A stretch of 64,000 nt of DNA, taken from the NCBI GenBank assembly GCA_038049695.1, contig CP142457.1, forward strand, positions 30,221,501 through 30,285,500, read 5' to 3'. Numbering within the stretch: position 1 is the first letter of the stretch; each line of letters starts with the position of its first letter. The translations under genes were made by a program, and so were the position numbers. This document shows positions 35,797-48,100 of the stretch, in pieces. The DNA comes from Cinnamomum chago (lineage: Eukaryota; Streptophyta; Magnoliopsida; Laurales; Lauraceae). The notes beneath the pieces were generated by a model. It saw only the letters and a program-made list of their open reading frames with translations. It did not search any database and was not told the origin of the DNA.

Positions 35797-38548
35797 TGAT
35801 GGAACGCGCTCCAGGCCCCGGGCGTTACCGGGCGTCGGCGGACGTGGGAGTCCGTTTGGTCCGACCCTTTCGCCCCTGGAGGGCGGAGCGTGCATCAACG
35901 CTTTTGGGTGTTTGGGTGGGTGTGCCAGATTTTCTATTTTACTTGGAATTGCAAGTAATGATCCGGAGATCAATCTTCGCAAGTAAAAAAGGAAATCAAC
36001 TTCTTTTCAAGTTTCCATTGCATATATATTTAAGAAAAGAGACAGTGTTTTATTTTCCCGTAAAAGGTGATTTTTTGGCATTTATAGCCGATTTTTGGCG
36101 TTTATAGCCGATTTGTGGCGTTTATAGCCGATTTACAATTCTCATCAATAATGAAAGACAAGAGTTGTGGTTTTTTGTCTCTTTAAAAAAAATACAAAAT
36201 ACAATGAAAAGCGAGAAAGGAAGAATCTAACTTTTCAGGAGATTGTGGGAGGGACCCGTTTAGATTGACGGTCGCGAGTCATGTATGGACTCCGCCATCA
36301 TCCATGCAAATGAGAACGTCGGATGCTTTGGATTCGCTTGGCTTGGCTATATCCTCAGATTTTTAGAGAACAAAGACCGAGAGAAGGTCTTATGTTCAAT
36401 AAAAAGCCGAGTAGACGGGCTGAAGAGCCATGTCTAGGCATGTTGGATAGAAGGAGAGGTGGAACCTTGGGGGGATGGCCCCCAAAGGGACTTCAATCAC
36501 CTTGTAGTGTTGGTTGCTGCAGCAGAGTTTCTTTGTTCGCAAAGTGTCTGGATTTTCAGAGGCTCAGATCTTCAGGCAATTTTCTGAGAATTTTTCTTCA
36601 TCCTGAGAATTTTTCTTCCTTCGAAAACTTTGGAGGTGACTCCTATTTATAGGCCTTTAGGTAGCCTTTAGGAGTGATTTATGAGCCTTTATGGTAATAA
36701 AGCTCATTAAGGGAGGAGTTACAAGTTTAATTGTCTCTTGCTTTGTAACTCCTGCCCCTTGGATTTCATTGGCCGGAGGAGAGTCATGGGCATTTAATCG
36801 CCTTTAATCTCCATTATGTTAGGAGTTTCATGGCTTGAATGCCATGATTGTTTGGACTTGTAACTCCTGAACAGAGGTTTCTGATTGGGCCGTCCAAGAT
36901 AATGGGTTAATGACTGCATTAACTTGCCATAAATGGGCCAATTGATAGCATTAAGTGGCCGCCTTAGTAGCTGAAGAGTCGCGGCCCATGTTGCTTCTTT
37001 TGGAATCCCCTTTGCGATGATCATCGATGGATCCTTATGTAAATCAACATCAGATGATCTTGTAGTTTCAGACATTGGTTGATACCAGCGGGCCGGCAGC
37101 ATCTGTCCAGTTGATTTCGCGATCGGGCGGGCAGAAAGTGCACTTTTTTGGTTGTTCGGCTGGCGATCAATGAAGTTTTTGAAGTTCTAGAAAGGAGTCC
37201 TGTGATCTTGATGAATATCAGTGAATTTGGAGCCTCAAAAGCCTGAATCTGAAAAAATCACAGGGACAGAACAACTCGTCTCGCGAAAACGGACGAAACG
37301 GGGGGTCCCGGGGCGAAATCGGCGCCCCAGACCTCCCAGGGTCGCCGGGCCCAGGGTCGCAGGCTGGGGGGAAAATCCCTTCCCGGGGCCCTTTTTTGGC
37401 CGTTTCTCGTCGTTTTTCGCTTCCGTTTTTTTTTCTTATTTTCTCTGACATTTCTCCACATTATTTGGCTTGATTTCCCTCTGAAAAACCTGATGATAAT
37501 CCTTGCAAATTGGTTTGCAAAGTTTCTAATTTTCCGGGAAAAGCCGAACGCAGAACTGCTGATTTTCCGCCAGAAGCTGAAACAGGATCAAACGATGTCG
37601 GAATGACCTGAAATTTGAGGTGAAGCTTCTTGAGCATTAAATAAGACCAGCCATGGGCTTTCGTTTGAGTTTTGAAGCCGTTTGGGGTCATGCAAATGCT
37701 TGCCTTTGATTTCACCGCAAGGGAAATGTCGAGCTTTGACTTTCGGTCAAACGATGTCCGATTGATCTGAAATTCGACGTGTGACTCCCTTATCAGTAGA
37801 TAAGACCAACCACAGGCTTTCGTTTGAGTTTTGAAGCCATTTGGAGTCATGCAAACGCTTGCCTTTGATTTCACCGCGAGGGAAATGCCGAGCTTTGACT
37901 TTTGGTCAAACGATGTCTGATTGACCTGAAATTCGACGGGTGACTCCCTCATCAGTAGATAAGACCAACCATAGGCTTTCGTTTGAGTTTTGAAGCCATT
38001 TGGGGTCATGCAAACGCTTGCCTTTGATTTCACCGCAAGGGAGATGTCGAGATTTGACTTCTGGTCAAACGATGTCCGATTGACCTGAAATTCGACGAGG
38101 AGACTATTGGAGTCATTTTGAGATGATCCACAAGCTCCGAATTGGGTGCCATGGTCCCGGGGTGCTCTGCCGCTGGTAGGCTTGATTCAGCCGTTGGAGA
38201 GTTGATGATGGGTCAAACGTTGCTAGTTTGACTTGAGACTTGACGTGGAGCCCTTTGGACATATTTTGAGAACATCCATAGGCCCTGATCGAAGATTTGG
38301 TGTCTCCGATTCTGCCGCCGCCGGGAGCGCTTGTTTAGCTGTTGGAGAAGTGAAGCTAGGCCAAATGATGTCGGAATGGCCCGAAACTTCATGTGTACCT
38401 CTCTTTTGGTTGTTTTGAATGACCTTGCAGTTTTTGTTTGATTCTGACAAGATCTGATGATTGAAGTGGGGCCTGCCTATTTTTGGTAGGATGCGGCTCC
38501 ATGTAGCTTTTGGTGTAAAGAGGCAAAGTGACATTTTTGGTGTCAACA
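35797..38548 (-). repeat. Element B 5' LTR (2752 bp)
   Basis: Partner of 17305-20048. It has one extra 24-bp minisatellite unit near 36095-36118 and a shorter GC-rich block near 37355. On the - strand it starts TGTTGACACC next to GTTCT and ends CCATCA before the primer site. Confidence 0.95.
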
Positions 38549-39107
38549 GTTCTCATTTGAAGGACGATGGCGGAGTCCATACATGACTTGCGACCATTGA
38601 TCTGAACTGGTCCCCACAATCTCCTGAGAAGTTAGATTCTTTTTCTTACTTTTCTATTGTACTTTGTATTTTCTTTAAGAGACAAAAAAATCACATTTCT
38701 TGTCTTTCTTTATTGATGAGATTTGTAAATCGCCTTTCACGGCACAAAATCGCCTTTCTTTATTGATGTGATTTGTAAATCACCTTTCACGGCACAAAAT
38801 CGCCTTTCACGGCAAAACCGCCTTTCACAGCATAAAATCGCCTCCAACGGCATTAAAAAAAAATTGTCTCTTTTCTTTAATACATGTACAATGGGAAATT
38901 AGAAAAAGGTTGATTTACTTTCTACTTGCGAAGGTGGATCTCCGGATCACCACTTCTAAATTCCAAGTGGAATAGAAAATCTGGCATACCCGTACAAAAT
39001 ATAAGATGCCATTTTTTTCTCCCCCTTTCCTCCATCCATTCGATTCCTCTCGGCGACCCCGGGGGCGGATGGGAGAGGAGAGGAAAGAAAAAAACCGAGT
39101 CCATCTA
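38549..39107 (+). mobile_element. Element A 3' LTR, right part, after element B
   Basis: The first five bases are the second GTTCT copy. Then the sequence follows the reversed B LTR through the fragment aatctcctgagaagttagat and a set of aaatcgcctttcacggca tandem units (38725-38850) to ggcataccc near 38995. The remaining 110 bp are too diverged to align by eye, but the distance to tccatct at about 39105 equals that in B, so the LTR probably ends there. Confidence 0.8.
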
Positions 39108-39555
39108 AATTATCCTCTTCTCTTAGAACTCCTCTTTCTAATGCATTCCTCTCTTTGGGAATGGGTGTAGGGACTGTAGATCTAGCCATTGAAGAGGATT
39201 CTAGAAGGTTGGAGTGAAAATTAAGATATTTGTGGAGCTTCCTCCTAATTAAGTAGACATGCTTAGATTGATAATTAATATCTTGAATGGATATTTGGCT
39301 TGATTTCTATAATTGGATGGTTGAATGGATGCTATGATGTGTAGATCTATTTCTTTCTAAGCCTTTTTATGTGTTTTTGGTCATTGATGGATGGGAATCC
39401 CCCATTTGGAAGATCAATGGACAATTCGTGATGGAATGATGATGTATGAGGACGATTTGATGTATGGAGATGTATTGGTGTAGATCTTCGTCGGAAGTAA
39501 TGGAGGTTTGATGGAAAAATGAAAGAGGACAGAACCTAAAATCCTAGGAATTTGT

Positions 39556-39880
39556 GTGTACCTGGTCGACCAGGTCAGGACCAGGTCGACCTGGGGCAGT
39601 ACGGACTGCCCCATAATTGAGACCAGAAATTCTCACATTTTTGTGAACTGTAGTGTACCGGGTCGACCTGAGGACCCTCAAGGTCGACCCACCCACTACA
39701 TAAACCATACCTGGCAGGTTTCTAAGAAAATGTCTTGTAGTGTACCAAGTCAACCCGAGGACCCTCTGGGTCGACCCGGCACACTGTTGATAGCAACTAA
39801 TACTTCTTGGATTATGATTCTTTTCGTAATGTACCAAGTCAACCCAAGGACCCTACGGGTCGACCCGGTACACTGTAGAC
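39556..39880. repeat. Four repeats of paired GGTCGACC palindromes, 20-21 bp apart
   Basis: Pairs start at 39564/39584, 39661/39682, 39748/39769 and 39837/39858. The first member of the last two pairs has decayed to AGTCAACC. Flanks such as gtgtacc before and cggtacactgt after recur with a period near 90 bp. The same pair with 21-bp spacing is in the leader of copia element C (50476/50497). Confidence 0.85.
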
Positions 39881-40591
39881 AACAATTTTTCGAATTTGGT
39901 TTCTTTTATGATTCGATCATATGTGGGGGCATTGACCTTCCATTTGGACTGTTTGGGATTCGCTACACACGAGTGAAGGGTCAGGCTTAACCTCGACCCG
40001 TATAGCCACCTAAGTATGGTCTTGGGTTGTAAAATGGAACCCAATTCAGTAGCAATGGTTGTCCTTTGGTGCTATACACCTGCAAGAGCACCAAGGATAC
40101 TTAATAAGTATCTAGGACTCCATTGACTACTGTCTTAGGCGAAGTAGACCATGGACCTGAAGAGAGGTGGATTGAGGCATACGGCGCCTATATTGTTATG
40201 GATGGACACCAAGGTTGGCTGGTAGCTCTGAACTGTGAATGTAAGACCTCCGAGAGTAATAGAAATCAGTGCATTATACTTAGACTCTGTATCACAATCA
40301 CAGTTCGATTTCAGGTAGAAGTCAGGGCATTGCAAATGAAGTCCTAACATAGAATATTGAGAACATAATGGTAGATATTAATGGATGGACTGAATAATGG
40401 AATAATATTAATTAAACATATAAAGAAGTGGATCATACGAGGGTAAGCGTCATTAACTGTTGATCACCCGAAGGAGGAATAGCGGTACCCGAACTCCACA
40501 GATGATACCCTTAACTAATATCATCCCACACGAAGATAGTAAGGCGATCTGGTTCGGAATACCCCCACCTAGTAATATGGATGATATGTGA

Positions 40592-40705
40592 TTAGACGGC
40601 CAGCAGACTCTGGTAGTATATGTACATTCGCGGCCGTTAGACTCTGGTAATGCACATATGCGGGTGTATATGCATTCGCGGCCGGCAGACTCTGGTAATG
40701 CATAT
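40592..40705. repeat. Three imperfect tandem repeats (cagactctggtaatgcat)
   Basis: Units carrying cggccggcagactctggtaa or a variant occur at about 40599, 40632 and 40679. A looser pair with gggtactgaga lies at 40751 and 40834. Confidence 0.6.
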
Positions 40706-41447
40706 ATGCTTATTATTTAGATGATATATGACTACAGTAATTGCTTTCGGGGTACTGAGAAAGCAACACTCGGACCGGGTACAATAAGAGACAATGATAT
40801 GATAGATGGTTATGAGCACAGTAGGTACCTACAGGGTACTGAGACAGCCGGGCACACGGGAGCCGGGTGCAGTAGACATATATGATGGATACAACATATA
40901 AGACCATGACTGAGATCATGGTTGTGGATATGGGTATGGACATGGATAGCATTTTGCTTCAGAAACTGTACAATACAGAATACATTTCTAGTTCTTTCTT
41001 CAATAACTGTTAATTTGGCATTCATGGTATGTTATTTGGGTTGGCAATACATTCTTGGTGGAGAAATAGGATCATGGTTGACTACATTATAGAAGTGGAT
41101 AGTCAGTTGTCAGATGACCATCAACATCTCTGAAGGGAAAAACATGAAAATATTTTTTTACCACATGTAGATCTCCACCCATGACCCCCTTCAATCCCCC
41201 TTCAATCAAAGTCAAAATTGACAATTTGTAACCAAGCAAACAACAAAAAGTGGCAGAATAAGTCATACTGAACAGTGAGCGAACTTGAAACCTAAAAATG
41301 GGCCGGAGAAAACTACAGCTATGGGAGGTATTATTATTCACCAAAGTGCAAAATAAATCCTAGTGTCCACTCAACCTTAACTTTAGTGCAGCCTTTCTGT
41401 GACCGGTTGTTTCACATTAGGGGCTTCTAATCGTAGTAGTTGGAAAA

Positions 41448-41751
41448 GAGAACGGCCACTTACCTCACTGGTAAGCACAGTAATTCTCACCTGGGTGCCT
41501 AGGGTTCGCACCCTGGGTACATCACCTTTCTCATTTGTGCGGGCTTTCTTCCTGCTTGTACGGTCTTTTTCCCACTTGTACGGGCTTTCTTCCTACTTGT
41601 GCAAGCTGTCTTCCCGTGTCTATGCGGGCTCTCTCTTGGGGCGTAGCCCCCTTGGCTGACGGAACAGAAAAACTTAATAGTTAAAAAAACAAAAAGCTGG
41701 ACTACAACATGCTCCCTTGGCTGGGTTACTGGGAAAAAAAAAAAAACACCT
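41448..41751 (+). mobile_element. SINE-like insertion with A tail
   Basis: About 304 bp flanked by a 14-bp duplication TAGTAGTTGGAAAA (41434-41447 and 41752-41765). It has a box B-like GGGTTCGCACCC near 41506, about 30 bp after a weaker box A-like ctcactggtaagc, and ends in an A run of 13. Internal cttgtacgggctttcttcc-type repeats follow. The last part is doubled: ccttggctg plus an A-rich end and the flank cttaatagttaaaaaa appear twice, so the 3' boundary is a rearranged one. Confidence 0.55.
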
Positions 41752-41909
41752 TAGTAGTTGGAAAAAGTAAAAGTTGGACTACAACATAATTTGCAGTATA
41801 GTTTCATGTTAAAGTTGTGTGCTTGAATGTTGAATATTTTGGTAGAATGAATTGCGTTTTTTTCCTGCTTGAATTACTCTTCCTTTTATTTATTTTTATT
41901 TTTTTTGGC

Positions 41910-41935
41910 GGGGGGGGGGGGGGGGGGGGGGGGGG
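41910..41935 (+). repeat. Run of 26 G followed by further G tracts
   Basis: Homopolymer G with TGGGTGGTGGGGGGGTGGG directly after it, to 41953. It could form G-quadruplexes and is also error-prone in sequencing. Confidence 0.9.
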
Positions 41936-42399
41936 TGGGTGGTGGGGGGGTGGGAAAGAAACTGGTCTGATTCATTGCAGTCTTGTGCTCAATACAGTTT
42001 GGTCTGGAAGGTCACAGTGGTAGATCTTACAGTGCTTGGTCGGGCCAGCCGAAATGAATGATCAGTGTTCGGTAACAAAACAATAAGACTGGAGGTTTTC
42101 TCAATTGCATGGTAAAACAAATGATCACCCTTTCTGCTCTAGGTGTTCAGGTCCTTCGGGATACATCCAAGCATGCACATTGATTGTTGCTATTTTCAGC
42201 TATCCCTTTTTCAACTATTATTAATGGTTTGTATTTAGTGCACCTGTGCATGACACAGCTTTCTTTGGCTTTCTCCATCTTGTCATCTGACCTTTCTTTT
42301 CTTGCTTTCTGGCGGTGCCCTTTTTGGCGAGCAATTCATTCGGGTCTTACTGTACATAACATGTAAATATTTGTGTAAATACTCATGGAGAGCTGAGAC

Positions 42400-42642
42400 A
42401 AGAAGGCTTGTGTTGTATTCTACTCCTGTATTTTTTAAATGCTTGTAATTTTTTTGTACCATCTGATCAATGTAAAGCTTCCGCTATGTTTATTGATGAA
42501 CTGAGGAAATGTTAATACTGTACCACGGACTTCGATCCTATGAGACTAAGATTGGGAGCCACGTGATCTGGTATGTAAAAGAAATTTTAATTAGCCCCTT
42601 ATCTCATGCATAATCCCCGTGGTCATCAGCGGGGGTGTGACA
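42400..42642 (+). other. Possible chromovirus-type LTR end
   Basis: The stretch ends gcgggggtgtgaca, the usual 3' end of Tekay/Del-type LTRs. I could not find a matching TG start with a duplicated GAGAG, so this is only a pointer to a likely old LTR fragment. Confidence 0.3.
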
Positions 42643-43421
42643 GAGAGTGTATGCATTGAGAGAACTTTTGTAAGTTCTCTTAACATACATGGAGAGATCT
42701 TTCTCATTTCTCTTCTTTTTTTTTATATTTTATTTCCATTATTGTTCTTCCTTTTCCAATGGAGCTCCTCTTTCAGGTATCTGTCTTCTCCTCCTTTCAT
42801 ATTCCTCTTCCTCAGTTGTTTATTTGTTGTGGTTGGATAAGGCCGAGGGGCCATTTGGATCGGCAATTAACATTGTAGGGAAGCAGAAAGGATGATCTAA
42901 TTGCTATCTTTGAATGTGATTGGCTCTTTTGGCTCACTAGTGACAGAAATCATGTCCAAGAGATTTTGCTCGGGCGTTTTGTAGGTATGATATGGCCAAG
43001 CTAGCAAAATCCATTCCTTTTAAGTTCAGAAGATAAGCCTACAAACCATCGGACCACAATTTCTACACATCATAGGTAATTGGCCAGCACATCACCCTTA
43101 TGTCACCTCCAAATTGAACCATATACATGGAGGGTGATTATTTTCCATCTAAGATAATCATGCACCAATCAGTGACAGTTAAATCTAGTGGTGAACATCA
43201 CTCCTATACAGGTGAAATGCAAGCTCGTGATCACCAATGATAGGGTAGAGCCAGATTCAAGGGGTAGCCATCATGAAAAGTGAGCCCCAAATGTAAACAT
43301 GATTGTATCAGAACAACGAACTGGAGTTTATGGAGAATCATCTCTTGATAATGAATTTGTTGACAAAATTTGCCTGTAAAGACCGTCACTGTAAAATAGA
43401 ATAAAAAAAAGTCATTCAATA

Positions 43422-45165
43422 TGTTGGAAGTAGGTGGGCCATTCAAACAGGTTTCAAAAACTTTTGACCCACTTGATGTAGGGGTCAACTATCTAGAAGG
43501 CAACAAAACCCAATCCAGGATGCAATCCCTCAAACTCACAAATCATGTACAGCAACATAACCTATCTAGAATATAGAAAATAGCACCTAAACATGCAACC
43601 ACGAAATCTACAACATACAAGGATGTAGATTATACCTTTGGAGCTTTGTAGTGCTCTAATGGAGAAGTTGATATCTTTCTTTGATGATGAACACCTTCAC
43701 TAATCAAATCAGAATCTCCAACACCTTTTGATCCTATGACCCATATCAGATTCTTTTTTCTCAAGAAGATGGTGGAATCTCCAAGAGAAAACAACTAGAA
43801 ACTCTAGGGCAAACCAGAAAAGAAACTAGAAGAGAACTAGAAGAGGGAGAGAGAGAAATGTGTGCAACTCTTGCACAATGTGGGCTGGGCGTGAATCTTA
43901 ATAATGGGATAAGTGTTGGGCGTCCAAACCTCCTCTCTCTCTCTCTCTCTCTTTATATAGATTCAAGTAACCTCCTCTTTTACTAATTGAAATAGAAGTC
44001 TTACATCCACAATAATTAGTAACTCTCTTCTTTCTAATTAAAATAGAAGTCTCACTTCCATTAATAATTAGTAACTTACTATTACCACTATTAGAAGTCT
44101 TACTTCAAATAGAAATAGTAACCTTCCAATTCCTTCCTATAAGAGTTCAAGTAGAATTAGTATCTTTCTAATAACTTGGGCTAGCGTGGGGACCACTAGG
44201 GATTCCATAAAAAGTTGGCTCCAATTGGGACACACGAGCCCACATCTCATGTGCAATCCGGGCCCACAGTTAATTGCAAATAACACCACTATATAAATGC
44301 AATTGCACTCCAGTCTTACGAATATATTACAATGAAGACCCTAAACTTCCACAGTACCGCAAGTAGGCCCCTCCATCTATATCCATGGATCAATTGGACA
44401 TGTCCACCAAAATAGATCCATATCTTATTATCCTTGAGCCTCAATTAATTATAGTGATCATTTGGTACCGCTCCATTTAACTTTTAATTGGAATGGGTGC
44501 GCACTTACCAATGATAAATTCATTAATTGGTACAAGGGGATATTAAAGATAGATTCCATCTTGACCATTGAATGTTCCCACACAACTCTACTACCACGTA
44601 CCCAAATCACCGAGGTGTTGACCTACAATTGGCCTCACTCATTGGTGACTCAAAGTAAATGAATAGATAGAAACTTGAGTTCATTAATGTCTCAGGATTA
44701 TAAGCTTATTGCTAGGGAATTATGAGAGCAGACCTTAAAAGTAAAGACAGTGTATATATAAGGTGTTTCTCATGGTCCTTCAATACATCCAATGTACCAA
44801 CATCATGATCCAGAATCTTACATTCTGATGGTCGAGACAAATCACACTATCTCATAGTGATCAAAGTGTTGTAACCTTGTCAAATGAGATGCCCAATCTC
44901 ATTACTGGTTGTGAAGATATTTAAGTATAAGATTTGCAATACATGTCTCCTGTATGTGGATCTCATCCATACACATGTATTACATCTAGTATACTTGTGG
45001 ACTCCGGTTCATCTCAAGAACCATTATGTCATTCGTATTGGTTATGTGCAAGTATATAATTAAACATCATTCATCTCATGAAAAGAAAGCATGATTGTAT
45101 TGATAAATAAAGAAATTAATCAATTATTACATCATATACTTGATATTGAGACCATAAAACTAACA
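43422..45165 (-). repeat. Element C 3' LTR (1744 bp)
   Basis: Contains a (CT)n run at 43932-43952 next to TATATAAAG on the - strand (43959-43951), the likely LTR promoter TATA box. Short ORFs inside have no family resemblance. Confidence 0.94.
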
Positions 45166-45180
45166 ATCTCCCACTTGGGC
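45166..45180 (-). other. Polypurine tract of element C
   Basis: The - strand reads GCCCAAGTGGGAGAT directly before TGTTAG, the classic copia arrangement, and immediately follows the pol stop codon. Confidence 0.9.
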
Positions 45181-48100
45181 TCAATGCCAATCAGGATTGC
45201 ATCTCATGCCCATCCCGTCTACATGTTGCTCAAAGACTTTGGCGGTCAAAGGCTTAGTAAAAGGATCTGTCAGATTGTCCGCAGAAGCTATCTTGGTGAT
45301 AGCAATGTCACCTCTCTGCACAATCTCTCTGACCAAGTGATACTTCCTCTGTACATGCTTTTGGCTCCTGGGTTCTTTAGACTTATCGACTACCCTGCTG
45401 TTATCACAGTAAACTATGAGCGACTGTCCTGCCAAAAGTACCACTCCAAGTTCCACAAGGAACCTTTTGAGCCAAACTGTTTCTCAACCCGCTTCTCAAG
45501 CAGCTATAGCATAAACATATACCCAGAAGTTGATTTCTTGGAATCCTTATCTGACATGAAGTCAGAATTTGTGTATCCGATTGGAATCAGCTCATCACTG
45601 CCGTAAATCAACATGTAATCTCTAGTCCTTCTCAAGTACTTGAGGATACATTTTACAGCAGTCCAATGGTCAGGACCTGAGTTAGACTGATATCTGCTGA
45701 CTAAGCCCACTGCATGATAGATATCCTGTCTAGTACATAGCATAGCATACATGAGGCTACCAACAGCCGAAGCGTATGGAATTGCTCTCATCTGCTCCTT
45801 TTCCTCCGAGGTCTTGGGACCCTGATCCTTGGAAAGGTGCACTCCATGCCTAAAAGGCTTGATACCCTTCTTGGAGTCCTGCATAGCAAACCGTACCAGT
45901 ACCTTATCTATGTAAGCAGTTTGAGATAAGTCAATCATCCTATTTTTCCAGTCTCGATGGAGTTTGATCCCTAGGATGTAACTAGCTTCTCCCAAGTCCT
46001 TCATATCAAAAGTCTTTGCTAACCAAACTTTTACTGTTGACAACATTCCTATATCTTTCCCAAGGAGAAGGATGTCGTCGACATATAAAGCCAGAAAAAC
46101 TACCCTGTCACCTTCATTTTTCATGTACACACATGACTCATCCGGATTTTGACTAAAACCAAATGATTTGATTGCCCAGTCAAAACGGATGTTCCAGCTT
46201 TGGGATGCTTGCTTCAGTCCATAAATAGACTTATGCAGCTTGCAAACTCTTTGCTTTTGGTTACTAGTTATAAAACCGTCTGGTTGCATCATATAGATGT
46301 CTTCCTCAAGATGGCTATTGAGAAACGCCGTCTTGACATCCATTTGCCAAATCTCGTAATCGAGATGAGCCGCTATGGATAAGAGTATCCGGATGGACTT
46401 GAGCATGGCTACCGGTGAGAAGGTTTTCTCATAATCGATACCCTCTTTCTAAGTATACCCTTTCGCAACAAGCCTGGCCTTAAAGGTCTCAACTCTTCCA
46501 TCTGGTCCTCTCTTTCTCTTGTATACCCACTTGCACCCAATAGGTTTGATATTGGCAGGCAAGTCCACAAGTATCCAGGCCTGATTAGAGTACATAGACT
46601 CCATCTCAGCTTTCATAGCATCTTGCCAATGTCCCGAATCTTTGTCATTAATTGCTTCATCATAGTTACAGGGATCCTGTTCCAGTTCTTCCGGGATTGC
46701 CTCGTAAGACTCTCCCAAGAACGAGAACATGTCAGGGAATTCTCCCACTAAGACGAGGCACTGGTGTAACTACTGGGTTTGGTAGGGGCGGTTCTTCCTC
46801 AAGTTCGGTCATACTTGGATTTGGAATTGATTGTTCTTGAATCTCTACCAAGATCACATTTTCTAAAGATTTCCGGTCCATCATATAATCTTCCTCCAGA
46901 AAAACCGCATTGGTGCTCACCAGCATTTTCTGCTCCCTGGGATTATAGAATAACCAACATTTAGTTCCTTTAGGATATCCTACAAACGTGCAGACTTCCG
47001 ACTTCATTTCCAACTTATCTGTCTTAACCTTTAGCACGTGTGTCGGACAACCCCAAATGTGTAAATGTTGTAGACTAGGCTTTCGCCCAGACCATAACTC
47101 CCGGGGAGTCTTAGGTACAGACTTAGATGGTACGAGGTTTAGTATGTACATCGCAGTATCCAAGGCGTATCCCCAAAAGGATATAGGTAATCCTGAGAAA
47201 CTCAACATAGACCTAATCATATCTAAAAGAGTCTGGTTCCTTCTTTCCGCTACTCCATTCTGTTGAGGCATACCAGGAGCAGACAACTGTGATAGAATCC
47301 CATTTTCTGATAAGTATCCCATAAAATCACCAGAGAGATATTCCCCTCCTCGATCTGATCGAAGAGTCTTGATACTTTTACCCAATTGTTTTTCCGCTTC
47401 CACTCGAAACTCTTTGAACTTTTCAAAAGCCTCGGACTTGCAGTGCATAAGGTATATTTATCCATATCTTGAGTAGTCATCTGTGAAAGTGATGAAGCAC
47501 TCATATCCTCCTCTGGCTCTGACATTAATGGGTCCATACACATCAGTATGCACTAATTCCAATAAATCTTTGACCCTATTGCCCTTGGATGAAAAGGGTC
47601 TTTTGGTCATTTCACCTTCTAGACAAGACTCACAGACAGGCATTGGTTCTACAACCAATGAAGGCAAAATACCATCTTTCACTAGCCTGTCAATCCTATT
47701 TAGGTTAATATGACCTAGCCTCAAGTGCCAAAGTTTTGTTGGATTAGATGAAGGTGATTTTCTCTTTAATGATGGCCTATTAATTATTTCGGTATCATAT
47801 ATCTCATACATTGTGGGAGTTAACAGATAAAGTCCATTGGTTACCTTGCCAAAACATATAAAAGCATCGTTCATCTTTATGACTACTTCAATACCAAAAG
47901 TAATGGAATAACTTTTATTCACCAAACTAGAAACTGAAATTAAATTCCTTCTTAAAGATGGTACATGTAGAGCGTCTGACAAAACCAACTTATTATCTTG
48001 AAAATATAAAGTAATAACTCTTACTGAGACTGCATCCGCCCTAGCATTAGATCCTAGGTTGACAATGATTTCGCCATCACTGAGTCTCCTGGTTTCCCGG

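Larger units (their letters stand above)
17305..38548 (-). mobile_element. Element B: complete Ty3/gypsy Tat/Ogre-clade retrotransposon, 21,244 bp
   Basis: Bounded by two near-identical LTRs and a perfect GTTCT duplication, and inserted into the 3' LTR of element A in the opposite direction. Order on the - strand: 5' LTR 38548-35797, primer site about 35793, leader repeats, gag-pol 34136-25175, minisatellite 3' region 24840-23915, opposite-strand gene 23650-20959 (on +), polypurine tract 20066-20049, 3' LTR 20048-17305. LTR divergence by eye is about 30 substitutions in 2.74 kb plus a few indels, so insertion is recent relative to A. Coding damage is light but disabling. Confidence 0.96.
39108..43416. 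other. Gene-free interval with small repeats
   Basis: I recognise no protein or RNA gene here. Identified items are listed separately: paired GGTCGACC palindromes, short tandem repeats, a SINE-like insertion, a G run and a possible LTR end. ORFs are below 145 codons and show no family resemblance. Confidence 0.6.
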
